Assembly: GCA_035296325.1 (NCBI GenBank)
Contig: DATHBD010000070.1
Span: 62,001-126,000, forward strand
DNA: 64,000 nt
Direction: 5' to 3'
Origin: DATHBD01 sp035296325
GTDB lineage: Bacteria > Actinomycetota > Actinomycetes > Mycobacteriales > Micromonosporaceae
Shown here: in pieces, positions 5,693 through 14,757 of the stretch
Numbering within the stretch: position 1 is the stretch's first letter
Layout: each line of letters begins with the position of its first letter
The notes under the pieces: generated by a model
The model's input: only the letters and a program-made list of their open reading frames with translations
Database searches by the model: none
Told to the model about the DNA's origin: nothing
Made by a program: the position numbers and the translations under genes

Positions 5693-7939
5693 TCAGCGCC
5701 CGAGCAGCGACCGTGCGCCCTGCAGGATCTGGTCCTCCGAGATCAGCACCTGCTCCGCGGCGGGGCCCAGCGGGATGAACGAATCGACGGCGGCGACCCG
5801 CCGGGCCACCCCCACGTAGCCGGCGTCCACCAGCGCGGCGAGCACGCCCTCGCCGACGCCGCCGGATCGGCGGGTCTCATCGACGACCAGGACACGACCG
5901 GTAGCGGCGGACTCGCGGACGATGTCCGCCACCGGCAGCGGCGAGAGCCATCGCAGGTCCACCACCCGGCAGCTGATGTCCTCCTCGGCCAGCCGGGTCG
6001 CGGCACGCCGGGACAGTAGGACGCCACTGCCGAACGTGATGATGGTGAGGTCGTCGTCGGGGCCGCCGGGGTAGACCCGCGCCCGGCCGATCGGCACGGC
6101 GGAGTCCACCCAGTCGCCAGGTCCGGCGTAGCCGGTGAGGCAGCCACCGTCGCCCTCGATGTGCAGGTCGCGGGCGTGGTAGAGCGCGGCCGGCTCGACG
6201 AAGACGCAGACGCTGCCGTCGACCAGGGCGGAGGCCAGGCAGGTACGCAGCATCGCGGCGGCATCGTCACCACGGGCCGGGACGGCCACGACCACGCCCG
6301 GGACGTCGCGCAACACCGCGAGGGCGTTGTCGTTGGCGAAGTGCCCGCCGGCACCGGAGCGGGTGGCCATGCCCGCCAGCCGGAGGACCAGCGGATTGCG
6401 GTACGCCCCCTGCGAGAAGTACTGGATCGTGGCCGCTTCGCCGCGCAACTGGTCCTCGGCGCTGTGCAGGTGCGCCAGGTGGGCGAACTCGGGCAGCGGC
6501 AGCAGCCCCGCCAGGCCGCCGCCGAGCGCCAGACCGAGGATGGAGGTCTGGTCGGGCACCGTGTCGAAGACGCGGGCGTCACCGAACCGGCCGCGGAGCC
6601 CGTGCGTCACCCCGGACCCGCCACCGGTCACCACGTCCGAGCCGAACACGGCGGCCTGCGGAAATGCGATCATGGCGTCAGTGAGGGCCGCGTTGATGGA
6701 ATCGGCCAGGGTGAGCGGGCCGCCGGCCTCCGGAAGGGTCCCGCCGAAGGCGCTGGCCCGGTCCGCAGAGTCGGCCGCGCGGGCGGCCGCGTCGGCGATC
6801 GCCCGGGACACCCGGCCAGGTCGGCGCGGCGCGAGCGGCGCGATGATGTCCGTCGGGGATGCCAGTTTCGGCTCGGCCAGCACCTCCTCCGCGATCCGCC
6901 GGACCTCCCATCCGGTCTCGTCGTAGCGGGCGAGCACCTCCTCGACGCTCAGCACACCTGCCTCGACCAGAAGGCGGGCGGTGGCGAGCACCGGGTCCCG
7001 GCCCACGTCGGCGTCGGCGTCGGCGTCGGCGTCGAGGCCCGCGCGCGTCAGCAGGCGCACCATCGACAGGTGCAGCACAGCGGGGCGGCGCAGGCGGCGA
7101 ACCCAGGCAGCGGCCTCGGTCGCCGCGTCGTAGGTGGCCGGCAGGTCGCAGCCGTCGGCGGTGAAGTACCGAACGCCCGGCCGCGCCGTCAGTGCCGCCT
7201 CGACCCAGCCGGGCGGTGACGCGGCACTGCCCTCGACGGCGTTGTCCTCGCAGACCAGCAGCAGCGGCAGGTCCTGATCGGTGCGGACGTACCAGCCGGC
7301 GGTGTTGAACGCCGCCGTGGCCGCCGCGTGGTTGATCGACGCGTCCCCGAACGAGGCCACCGCGATGGCGTCCGGTGGCCAGCCGTGGCCGTACCCGCTC
7401 GGCGCGTTCAGTCGGCGGCCCTGACCGAGCGCCCAGGCCAGGCCAACCGCGCGGGGCAGGTGCGAGCCGAGCATGCCGGTGGTCGGGACGACATTGAGGT
7501 CGGCGTTGCCGAAAATCTTGCCGCGCCCGCCGGCGAGCGGTTCCCGGGCGGAGGCGACCAGGCCGCGCAGGACGTCGCGGAGCGGATCGCTCTGGGGCGA
7601 CTGGGCGGCGCGGGCGCAGTAGAAAGCGCCGGACCGGTAGTGCAGCAGCGCAGGGTCGGTGAGGTTGAGCGCGGCGGCGACCGCGGCGTTCCCCTCATGG
7701 CCGGAGGACGCGACGGTGTGGTAGCCGGCGTCGAAGCTGTGCAGCCATCGGGCGGCCAGGTCCAGGTGGCGGCTCGCCAGTTGGGCGTCCAGGAGCCGGC
7801 TGGCCTGCTCGCCGATGAGCCAGGTGCCTTCGCGTACCGGCGTGGCGGGATCGCGGGCCTCCGTGGTGGCGGTCAGCCCGCTCAACTCAGCCCGGAAGCG
7901 CTCGTCGAGATCCTGAGGGGTCGTCACGCCCGACAGCAT
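5693..7939 (-). CDS. Fused alpha/beta E1 component, thiamine-diphosphate 2-oxoacid dehydrogenase
   Basis: 748 residues. Residues about 35-370 match the E1-alpha half, with a ThDP-binding segment ASFGDASINHAAATAAFN...VCEDN. Residues about 410-748 match the E1-beta half (LADSINAALTDAMIAFPQAAVFGSDV, then DLTIITFGSGVLLSRRAATRL, then VLVVDETRRSGGVGEGV). The enzyme should decarboxylate a 2-oxoacid (pyruvate or branched-chain type) and pass the acyl group to an E2 lipoyl protein, but no E2 or E3 is nearby. The two halves are joined by a flexible segment containing an Asp-Ala repeat encoded by a 6-bp microsatellite. It lies 12 bp after the Nudix gene, probably one operon. Substrate not determinable. 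Confidence 0.82.
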   Translation of the reverse strand: MLSGVTTPQDLDERFRAELSGLTATTEARDPATPVREGTWLIGEQASRLLDAQLASRHLDLAARWLHSFDAGYHTVASSGHEGNAAVAAALNLTDPALLHYRSGAFYCARAAQSPQSDPLRDVLRGLVASAREPLAGGRGKIFGNADLNVVPTTGMLGSHLPRAVGLAWALGQGRRLNAPSGYGHGWPPDAIAVASFGDASINHAAATAAFNTAGWYVRTDQDLPLLLVCEDNAVEGSAASPPGWVEAALTARPGVRYFTADGCDLPATYDAATEAAAWVRRLRRPAVLHLSMVRLLTRAGLDADADADADVGRDPVLATARLLVEAGVLSVEEVLARYDETGWEVRRIAEEVLAEPKLASPTDIIAPLAPRRPGRVSRAIADAAARAADSADRASAFGGTLPEAGGPLTLADSINAALTDAMIAFPQAAVFGSDVVTGGGSGVTHGLRGRFGDARVFDTVPDQTSILGLALGGGLAGLLPLPEFAHLAHLHSAEDQLRGEAATIQYFSQGAYRNPLVLRLAGMATRSGAGGHFANDNALAVLRDVPGVVVAVPARGDDAAAMLRTCLASALVDGSVCVFVEPAALYHARDLHIEGDGGCLTGYAGPGDWVDSAVPIGRARVYPGGPDDDLTIITFGSGVLLSRRAATRLAEEDISCRVVDLRWLSPLPVADIVRESAATGRVLVVDETRRSGGVGEGVLAALVDAGYVGVARRVAAVDSFIPLGPAAEQVLISEDQILQGARSLLGR
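7007..7034. repeat. Hexanucleotide microsatellite inside the E1 gene
   Basis: GTCGGC is repeated four times plus GTCG on the plus strand, encoding (Asp-Ala)n in the linker region of the fused E1 protein. Unit changes of 6 bp keep frame, so length variation would be tolerated. Confidence 0.8.
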
Positions 7940-7951
7940 GGCCGAAACCGG

Positions 7952-8428
7952 TCACTGTGTGCCACTCCGGGCCCGAAGCCCGGCGTACTCGAGTGACGCG
8001 AGAAACCTCGGCAGCAGCCGAACCGCGGTGGCCCCCAGATCCTTGGCCAGCGCCTCCTCCGGGTCGAGGAAGATCATCGCTTGGCCCTCGCCGAGCACGA
8101 CATCGTCCTGGCCGGCGTCGGTGGTGCCGACGTAGGCATACACCTCGACCACACCGTGCTCGGGGTTGGAGACCGACGGGCGGGTGCCGAACCAGAATGG
8201 TTCCAGCACGTCGGTGCGCAGCCCGGTCTCCTCGTACAACTCGCGGTGGGCCGCCTCGAGCGGCTGCTCCCCCGCCTCGATCTTGCCGCCCGGCATCGTC
8301 CACTGGTTCGGCGACACCGCTGCATCGGCGGTGCGCTGCTGCATCAGGATCCGGCCCCGGCGGTCCACCAGAAAGACCACGGCGACGCGTCGCTCGACCA
8401 CCGGCTGAGCTTCACTCATACGCGCCAT
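7952..8428 (-). CDS. Nudix hydrolase
   Basis: 158 residues. The full Nudix box is present (GGKIEAGEQPLEAAHRELYEETGL spans about residues 47-70; key residues G, E, REL, EE, G), preceded by QWTMPGG. It hydrolyses a nucleoside diphosphate linked to another moiety, with Mg2+ bound by the REUXEE glutamates. The substrate is unknown; MutT-like sanitation or NDP-sugar cleavage are both possible. It is immediately upstream of the fused E1 gene on the same strand. MSEAQPV, three codons in, is an alternative start. Confidence 0.85.
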   Translation of the reverse strand: MARMSEAQPVVERRVAVVFLVDRRGRILMQQRTADAAVSPNQWTMPGGKIEAGEQPLEAAHRELYEETGLRTDVLEPFWFGTRPSVSNPEHGVVEVYAYVGTTDAGQDDVVLGEGQAMIFLDPEEALAKDLGATAVRLLPRFLASLEYAGLRARSGTQ

Positions 8429-8454
8429 CTTTGCGTATAAGTACCAGGTCAGGA

Positions 8455-8988
8455 TTACTCGGGGCGGATTCCGCCCGGTCGCGTGTGTTCCTGGAGACCA
8501 CTGACGTCGCGCCCGTGCGCGACCACAGCGATGGTCATCTCGGCGAGGAACCGCTGCACCACCCGCAGCTCATCGTCGGTGTACCCGGCCATGACGGCGT
8601 CCCCGCGGCGGCCGAGCCCACCGAAGAACTCACCCGCGACGGCGCGGGCCGCCTCGCCGTAGTACACGTGGACCCGGCGCCGGTCGGTGGTGTCGCGTTC
8701 CCGACGCACGTGCCCGAGGTGCTCCAACCGGTCCAGCGCGGCGGTCACCGCCCCGGAGGTCAGGCCGAGGTGCCGGCGCAGGTCCCCCGGTGTGGCCGGG
8801 GTGCCGCTGCGCTCGGAGTCCATGATCAGGATCAGGGCCTGCAGATCCGTCTGGTGCAGCCCGTGCAGCCCGGCGAAGTGGTGCCCCAGCCGACCGGCCT
8901 CGACGCCGTACCGGCGCAGCACCGCGACCACGTCGTCCATGAGCTGACGGCGCGGGGCCGGGACGTCGGACAACAGAAACTCCCTCAA
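8455..8988 (-). CDS. MarR-family regulator of the adjacent MMPL transporter
   Basis: 177 residues with the MarR winged helix at about 60-115: LHQTDLQALILIMDSE, then TPGDLRRHLGLTSGAVTAALDRLEHLGHVRRERDTTDRRRVHVYY. The DR-rich wing is typical. It is divergently transcribed from the MMPL exporter gene with only 52 bp between the starts, the usual layout for a local repressor that responds to the pump's substrate. The effector is unknown. Confidence 0.85.
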   Translation of the reverse strand: MREFLLSDVPAPRRQLMDDVVAVLRRYGVEAGRLGHHFAGLHGLHQTDLQALILIMDSERSGTPATPGDLRRHLGLTSGAVTAALDRLEHLGHVRRERDTTDRRRVHVYYGEAARAVAGEFFGGLGRRGDAVMAGYTDDELRVVQRFLAEMTIAVVAHGRDVSGLQEHTRPGGIRPE

Positions 8989-9040
8989 GGGTTGGTTATG
9001 TCAATGATTAAGCTATCGTAGGCCTCCGGGAGGGAGAACC
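8989..9040. promoter_or_regulatory. Divergent MarR/MMPL control region
   Basis: This 52-bp gap must hold both promoters. TCAATGATTAA at 9001-9011 is an imperfect palindrome in an AT-rich patch and is the best candidate MarR operator. GGGAGGGAG at 9028-9036 is the ribosome-binding site of the MMPL gene. Confidence 0.4.
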
Positions 9041-11164
9041 ATGACCATCGTGACAAAGCTGTACGCCACGCTGTCCGGCCGGAGAGGCAAATGGCTGGTG
9101 CTGGCCATCACGGCCGTGGCGGCCGGCCTGGCGATCACCGTCGGCGGTACGCCGATCGCCAGCCGCACCGCCGAGTTGCCGGCGTCGGCGGAGGCGGCCA
9201 GGGTCGCCGAGCTGCAGCGTCAGCTGCCCAGTGGCCAGCGCATCGCCGCCCTCGTGGTCTACAGCCGGGACGGTCAGGCCCTCCTGCCGACCGACCGGGA
9301 GACGATGCGGGCCGACGTCACCGCGTTGGCTCCCCTGGCCGCGGATGGGCAGGTGTCACCCCCTATCCCGGCACAGGACGGCGCCGCCGCACTCGTCTCG
9401 GTGAGCCTGCCGGCCGACCTGAACGCGGAACGCCTCACCGAGGCCGTGGCCGCGATCCGGGCCGTGGTCCGGGACGGCCTGCCGCCCGGCCTGACCGCGC
9501 AGGTGACCGGCGGCGCCGGGTTCCAGGCGGATCTGGCCTCGGTCTTCGACGGTGCCGACATCAAGCTCCTGCTCACCACCGTCGTGGTGGTGGCGGTGCT
9601 GTTGCTGATCACGTACCGCAGCCCGTGGCTCTGGCTTGTGCCGCTGATCGTGATCGGGGTCGCCGAGCGGGTGTCCATCGGGTTGATCGGGTTGCTCACC
9701 CGCGTCACCCCGCTCACCGTGGACGAGTCCGTCACCGGCATCGTGGGCGTGCTGGTCTTCGGCGCGGGGACGGACTACGCCCTGCTGCTGATCTCCCGCT
9801 ACCGCGAGGAGCTGCGTCAGGTGCCGGACCGGCACGAAGCGATGGCCCGGGCGCTGACCGGCGCCGGTCCGGCCATCCTGGGCAGCGCCGGCACGGTCGT
9901 GCTCAGCGTGCTGACGCTCAGCTTCGCCGTACTGCCCGGCAACCGCTCGCTCGGCTACGCCTGCGCGGTCGGCGTCGCCTGCGCGTTGATCTTCGGCCTG
10001 TTCGTGCTGCCCGCCGCCCTGACCGTCTTCAGTCGCGGCCTGTTCTGGCCGTTCGTTCCCCGACCCGGGCAGACGGACCAGGGCCGGGACGGGATCTGGG
10101 GTCGGATCGGGCGGGCCGTGGCGGGACGACCGCGCCTGGTGCTCGCCGCGTCGCTCGCCGTCCTGGCCCTGCTCTCGGTGGGGCTGACCGGCGCCAAGCT
10201 GGGCCTGAGCCAGACCGAGCAGTTCCGGGCCAAGGCCGAGTCGATCGATGGTCTGCAGACGCTGGGCCGGCACTTTCCGGCCGGCGCCGCGCAGCCCACC
10301 GTCGTGATCGCCAACGTCACCGCCGCCGCCGATGTCCTCGCCGCCGTGCAGGCCACGCCGGGAGTCGCCGAGGCGGAGATCGCGGACCGCACCGACACGC
10401 TGGTCGGGATCAACGCCACCCTGACCGCGGCACCGGACACCGCGCAGAGTTACGCCGCCATCCGGGAGCTGCGGATCCGCGTCGATGCCGTCGCCGGCGG
10501 GGACGCTCTGGTCGGCGGCGCCGTCGCGGCGAACCTGGACGCACGGGCCGCGTCTGAGCGGGATCTGCGGACGATCATCCCGCTGGTACTGATCGTTGTG
10601 CTGGCCGTGCTCATGGTGCTGCTGCGCGCGTTCCTCGGCCCACTGCTGCTGGTCGGGACCGTGGTGGTGAGCTACTTCGCCGCGCTGGGCGCCAGCGTGT
10701 ACGCGTTCACGCACTGGTTCGGCTTCCCGGCACTCGATCTGAACGTGCCGCTGCTGTCGTTCCTGTTCCTGGTCGCACTGGGGGTGGACTACAACATCTT
10801 CCTGGTCAGCCGGGCCCGGGAGGAGGCACAGACCGCGCCCACCCGGCAGGCGGTGGTCACGGCCCTGGCGGTGACCGGCGGGGTGATCACAAGTGCCGGC
10901 GTGCTGCTCGCAGCCGTGTTCGCGGTGCTGGGGGTGCTTCCGATCATCACGCTGACGGAGATCGGGATCATCGTCGGCTTCGGCGTCCTGCTCGACACGC
11001 TGCTGGTCCGTACGATCCTGGTGCCGGCCATCGTCACGCTGCTCGGCCCGCGCTTCTGGTGGCCCGGCCGCGCCGCCGGGGACGCGGAGCCGGCCGCGCC
11101 GGTGGCGCCGGGCCCGGCTGCGCCCGGCCCGGCCGCGCTGGTCGGCTCGGCCGGCCAGGACTGA
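9041..11164 (+). CDS. MMPL-family RND-type exporter
   Basis: 707 residues with the repeated MMPL layout. There is an N-terminal helix (residues about 16-36), a periplasmic-type loop (36-165) and six helices (about 175-340, including GVLVFGAGTDYALLLISRYREEL). A second loop (360-510) and second helix bundle (515-680) follow, the latter with FLVALGVDYNIFLVSRAREEA. The paired Asp-Tyr motifs GTDYALLL and GVDYNIFL are family hallmarks linked to proton coupling. It probably exports a lipid or drug under MarR control. The C-terminus is a low-complexity Ala/Pro tail. Confidence 0.88.
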   Translation: MTIVTKLYATLSGRRGKWLVLAITAVAAGLAITVGGTPIASRTAELPASAEAARVAELQRQLPSGQRIAALVVYSRDGQALLPTDRETMRADVTALAPLAADGQVSPPIPAQDGAAALVSVSLPADLNAERLTEAVAAIRAVVRDGLPPGLTAQVTGGAGFQADLASVFDGADIKLLLTTVVVVAVLLLITYRSPWLWLVPLIVIGVAERVSIGLIGLLTRVTPLTVDESVTGIVGVLVFGAGTDYALLLISRYREELRQVPDRHEAMARALTGAGPAILGSAGTVVLSVLTLSFAVLPGNRSLGYACAVGVACALIFGLFVLPAALTVFSRGLFWPFVPRPGQTDQGRDGIWGRIGRAVAGRPRLVLAASLAVLALLSVGLTGAKLGLSQTEQFRAKAESIDGLQTLGRHFPAGAAQPTVVIANVTAAADVLAAVQATPGVAEAEIADRTDTLVGINATLTAAPDTAQSYAAIRELRIRVDAVAGGDALVGGAVAANLDARAASERDLRTIIPLVLIVVLAVLMVLLRAFLGPLLLVGTVVVSYFAALGASVYAFTHWFGFPALDLNVPLLSFLFLVALGVDYNIFLVSRAREEAQTAPTRQAVVTALAVTGGVITSAGVLLAAVFAVLGVLPIITLTEIGIIVGFGVLLDTLLVRTILVPAIVTLLGPRFWWPGRAAGDAEPAAPVAPGPAAPGPAALVGSAGQD

Positions 11165-11186
11165 CCGGCCAGGACTGACCTGCCGC

Positions 11187-11591
11187 TCAGCCGGCCAGGA
11201 AGGACAGGCGCACCTGACGGGTCGGGTTGTCGCCGTTCGGATCGACCAGGCAGATCGACTGCCAGGTGCCGAGCGCGAGGCGGCCGCCCAGCACCGGCAC
11301 GGTGGCGTACGGGGCGACGAACGCCGGCATCACGTGATCCCGGCCGTGCCCCGGCGACCCGTGCCGGTGCCGCCAGCGATCATCGGTGGGCAGGACGTCG
11401 TCGAGTGCCCGGAGCAGGTCGTCATCCGAGCCGGCGCCGGTCTCGATGATCGCCACCCCGGCCGTGGCGTGCGGGACGAACACGTGCAGCAGCCCGTCGC
11501 CCAGGTCGGCGACGAAGCCCGCCGCCTCCTCGGTGAGGTCGGCGACGGCCGGTCGGGAGCCGGTGCGGACGGTGATCACGGTGCTCTGCAT
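11187..11591 (-). CDS. yjbQ: YjbQ/UPF0047 family protein (secondary thiamine-phosphate synthase type)
   Basis: About 134 residues; MQSTVITV at 11591 is chosen, and MLG at 11600 is possible. Family marks are LLHVFVPHATAGVAIIETG (about residues 35-53), DDRWRHRHGSPGHGRDHVMPAFVAP (about 70-94) and the end LGTWQSICLVDPNGDNPTRQV. Members have a single-domain metal-binding-like fold. Weak thiamine-phosphate synthase activity has been reported for E. coli YjbQ, so the native role is uncertain. Divergent from aceE. Confidence 0.82.
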   Translation of the reverse strand: MQSTVITVRTGSRPAVADLTEEAAGFVADLGDGLLHVFVPHATAGVAIIETGAGSDDDLLRALDDVLPTDDRWRHRHGSPGHGRDHVMPAFVAPYATVPVLGGRLALGTWQSICLVDPNGDNPTRQVRLSFLAG

Positions 11592-11675
11592 GCCGAGCAT
11601 CGTAGGGCGCGCGCCGGCGCCGCGAGCCGGTGGTCCGGCGCGCGAAACCGCCGTGATACCCCGAAATCGCTCCGT

Positions 11676-11687
11676 TACCGGCCGGTA
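11676..11687. promoter_or_regulatory. 12-bp perfect palindrome in the yjbQ-aceE divergent region
   Basis: TACCGGCCGGTA lies about 125 bp upstream of the aceE start. It could be an operator for either divergent gene. Its GC composition makes chance occurrence plausible. Confidence 0.3.
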
Positions 11688-11810
11688 TCTGTGTCGGTCG
11701 TCGCAGTAGGCCCGATGCCGAGGTGACGACCGATGGTCGGGACAGGCAGGATGGAGGTAGCGGTTTCGCCACCCAATGGCTACGAGCCACCCAACTGCGA
11801 AGGAACGCCT

Positions 11811-14567
11811 GTGTCCACCGAACGCAAGCGCCCGGTGATCAGCGACGGCATGCCGAGCCAGATCCCCGACACGGATCCGGAAGAGACCAATGAATGGGTC
11901 GAGTCGCTCGACGGGGTGATTGACGAGCGTGGGCCCAAGCGGGCCCGGTACGTGATGCTCCGCCTGTTGGAGCGCGCCCGCGAGCGCCAGGTGGGCGTAC
12001 CGCCGCTGACCACCACGGACTACATCAACACCATCGCGCCGGAACGGGAGCCGTGGTTCCCCGGCGACGAGGCCACCGAGCGCCGGATCCGGGCGTACAT
12101 CCGGTGGAACGCCGCGATCATGGTGCACCGCGCCCAGCGGCCGGAGATCGGCGTCGGCGGGCACATTTCGACGTACGCCAGCGCCGCCAGCCTGTACGAG
12201 GTGGGCTTCAACCACTTCTTCCGCGGCAAGGACCACCCCGGCGGCGGCGATCACATCTTCTTCCAGGGGCACGCCTCCCCCGGCATGTACGCCCGCGCGT
12301 TCCTCGAGGGCCGGCTCTCGGAGGACCAGCTCGACGGCTTCCGCCAGGAGCTCTCGCACCGGGCCGGCTCGCTGCCCTCCTACCCGCACCCGCGGTTGAT
12401 GCCGGACTTCTGGGAGTTCCCCACGGTGTCGATGGGCATCGGCGGGATCAACGCCATCTACCAGGCCCGGTTCAACCGCTATCTGCACAACCGCGGAATC
12501 AAGGACACCAGCGACCAGCACGTGTGGGCGTTCCTGGGCGACGGCGAAATGGACGAGGTGGAGTCGCTCGGTGCGATCGGCGTGGCCGCCCGCGAGGAGC
12601 TCGACAATCTCACCTTTGTGATCAACTGCAACCTGCAGCGCCTGGACGGGCCGGTGCGCGGCAACGGCAAGGTGATCCAGGAACTGGAGTCGTTCTTCCG
12701 GGGCGCCGGCTGGAACGTCATCAAGGTCATCTGGGGTCGGGAGTGGGACAAGCTGCTCGCCGCCGACGCCGACGGCGCGCTGGTCAACCTGATGAACGCC
12801 ACGCCCGACGGGGACTACCAGACGTACAAGGCCGAGTCCGGGGCGTACGTGCGGGAGCACTTCTTCGGCCGGGACCCGCGTACCCGCCGGATGGTCGAGA
12901 AGCTCTCCGACGACGAGATCTGGAACCTCAAGCGGGGCGGGCACGACTACCGCAAGCTCTACGCGGCGTACAAGGCGGCGACCGAGCACACCGGCCAGCC
13001 GACCGTGATCCTCGCCAAGACCATCAAGGGCTGGACGCTCGGCTCGCACTTCGAGGGCCGCAACGCCACGCACCAGATGAAGAAGCTCACCAAGGACGAC
13101 ATCAAGGGCTTCCGGGACCGGCTCTACCTCGACATCCCGGACTCGGACCTGGCCGACCCGTACCTCCCGCCGTACTACCGCCCGGCCGAGGACTCCGACG
13201 AGATGGAGTACATGCGGGAGCGGCGCAAGGCCCTGGGTGGCGCGGTGCCCAGCCGGCGCACCACCACGATCCCGCTGGACCTGCCGGCGAGCAGCCTCTA
13301 CGGCGACCTGAAGAAGGGCTCCGGCAAGCAGAAGATCGCCACCACGATGGCGTTCGTCCGGCTGCTCAAGGACCTGATGCGGGACAAGAGCATCGGCAAG
13401 CGATGGGTGCCGATCATCCCGGACGAGGCGCGCACCTTCGGGATGGACTCCCTCTTCCCGACGATGAAGATCTACTCCCCGCACGGGCAGAACTACACCG
13501 CCGTGGACCGGGAACTGCTGCTGTCGTACAAGGAGTCGACGAGCGGGCAGATCCTGCACGAGGGGATCAACGAGGCCGGCTCGGTGGCGTCCTTCACCGC
13601 CGCCGGCACCTCGTACGCCACCCACGGCGAGCCGATGATTCCGGTCTACATCTTCTACTCGATGTTCGGCTTCCAGCGCACCGGCGACGCGCTGTGGGCG
13701 GCGTCGGACCAGATGACCCGCGGCTTCCTGCTCGGCGCCACCGCCGGGCGCACCACGCTCAACGGCGAGGGCCTGCAGCACGAGGACGGGCACTCGATCC
13801 TGCTCGCCGCGACCAACCCGGCCGTGGTGGCGTACGACCCCGCGTTCGCCTTCGAGATCTCGTACATCGTCGAGGACGCGCTGCGCCGGATGTACGGCCC
13901 GGACCCGGAGAACATCTACTACTACCTGACCGTCTACAACGAGCCGATCTTCATGCCGCGCGAGCCGGAGCACGTCGACGTGGACGGCATGCTGCGCGGG
14001 CTCTACCGCTACGCCGAGGCGCCGGCCGGGCCGGATTCCTCGGAGGATCACCGGCGTCCGCGGGCGCAGATCCTCGCGGCGGGCACCGGCATGCAGTGGG
14101 CGCTCAAGGCGCAGGGCCTGCTCGCCGAGGAGTGGGGCGTGGCGGCCGACGTATGGTCGGCGACCTCGTGGACGGAGCTGCGCCGGGACGCGGTGCAGTG
14201 CGAGGAGCACAACCTGCTGCACCCCACGGACGAGCCGCGCATCCCGTACGTCACCAAGGCGCTGGCTGAGACGGCCGGGCCGGTGATCGCGGTCAGCGAC
14301 TTCATGCGGGCGGTACCGGACCTGATCTCGCGGTGGGTGCCCAACGACTACACCAGCCTCGGTACCGACGGGTTCGGCATGTCGGACACCCGGCATGCGC
14401 TGCGCCGGCACTTCCACGTCGACGCGGAGTCGATCGTGGTGGCCACGCTGCGCCAGCTCGCCCGGCGGGGCGAGGTGCCGGCCTCGGCGGCGGCGGAGGC
14501 GGCGAAGAAGTACGCCCTGGACGACGTGACGGCGGCACCGGTCGGGGAGACCGGCGGCGACTCCTGA
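11811..14567 (+). CDS. aceE: Pyruvate dehydrogenase E1 component, homodimeric type
   Basis: 918 residues from GTG 11811 (VSTERKRPV), with GAAGGA 7-12 bases upstream; the longer frame from 11733 lacks such a site. The ThDP motif is GDGEMDEVESLGAIG near residue 244, closing with LDNLTFVINCNLQRLDGPV. Other AceE marks are GGHISTYASAASLYEVGFNHF, GQDYTA-like QNYTAVDRELL and HGEPMIPVYIFYSMFGFQRTGD. It decarboxylates pyruvate and acetylates the E2 lipoyl domain, feeding acetyl-CoA to the fatty-acid genes just downstream. A strong hairpin terminator follows at 14592. I recall aceE next to fabD in mycobacteria too. Confidence 0.95.
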   Translation: MSTERKRPVISDGMPSQIPDTDPEETNEWVESLDGVIDERGPKRARYVMLRLLERARERQVGVPPLTTTDYINTIAPEREPWFPGDEATERRIRAYIRWNAAIMVHRAQRPEIGVGGHISTYASAASLYEVGFNHFFRGKDHPGGGDHIFFQGHASPGMYARAFLEGRLSEDQLDGFRQELSHRAGSLPSYPHPRLMPDFWEFPTVSMGIGGINAIYQARFNRYLHNRGIKDTSDQHVWAFLGDGEMDEVESLGAIGVAAREELDNLTFVINCNLQRLDGPVRGNGKVIQELESFFRGAGWNVIKVIWGREWDKLLAADADGALVNLMNATPDGDYQTYKAESGAYVREHFFGRDPRTRRMVEKLSDDEIWNLKRGGHDYRKLYAAYKAATEHTGQPTVILAKTIKGWTLGSHFEGRNATHQMKKLTKDDIKGFRDRLYLDIPDSDLADPYLPPYYRPAEDSDEMEYMRERRKALGGAVPSRRTTTIPLDLPASSLYGDLKKGSGKQKIATTMAFVRLLKDLMRDKSIGKRWVPIIPDEARTFGMDSLFPTMKIYSPHGQNYTAVDRELLLSYKESTSGQILHEGINEAGSVASFTAAGTSYATHGEPMIPVYIFYSMFGFQRTGDALWAASDQMTRGFLLGATAGRTTLNGEGLQHEDGHSILLAATNPAVVAYDPAFAFEISYIVEDALRRMYGPDPENIYYYLTVYNEPIFMPREPEHVDVDGMLRGLYRYAEAPAGPDSSEDHRRPRAQILAAGTGMQWALKAQGLLAEEWGVAADVWSATSWTELRRDAVQCEEHNLLHPTDEPRIPYVTKALAETAGPVIAVSDFMRAVPDLISRWVPNDYTSLGTDGFGMSDTRHALRRHFHVDAESIVVATLRQLARRGEVPASAAAEAAKKYALDDVTAAPVGETGGDS

Positions 14568-14591
14568 CGACGTTCCCACCGGGTGGCGTTT

Positions 14592-14630
14592 CGGCGCCCC
14601 GCTTCCCGTACATCGGGGAGCGGGGCGCCG
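14592..14630 (+). terminator. aceE terminator hairpin
   Basis: CGGCGCCCCGCTTCCC (14592-14607) pairs with GGGGAGCGGGGCGCCG (14615-14630) with one G-T wobble and a 7-nt loop, 24 bp after the aceE stop. There is only a weak T-tract after it, as is usual in actinomycetes. Confidence 0.75.
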
Positions 14631-14757
14631 GCTTGATTGCGCCGGGGACGGAGGCGATCACGGAGGGTAACCAGTCGTCGGAATACGCTCCGGACGGGCG
14701 CCACCGACACCATTCGGGATGACAGCGGCAGATATCAGCGCTGCATAGCTTTACCCC

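Noticed and set aside
11592..14579. Very long minus-strand open frame opposite aceE
   Set aside because: It is Arg/Val/His-rich and low in complexity, as expected for the antisense of a GC-rich gene. Only its last 134 codons (yjbQ) resemble a real protein.
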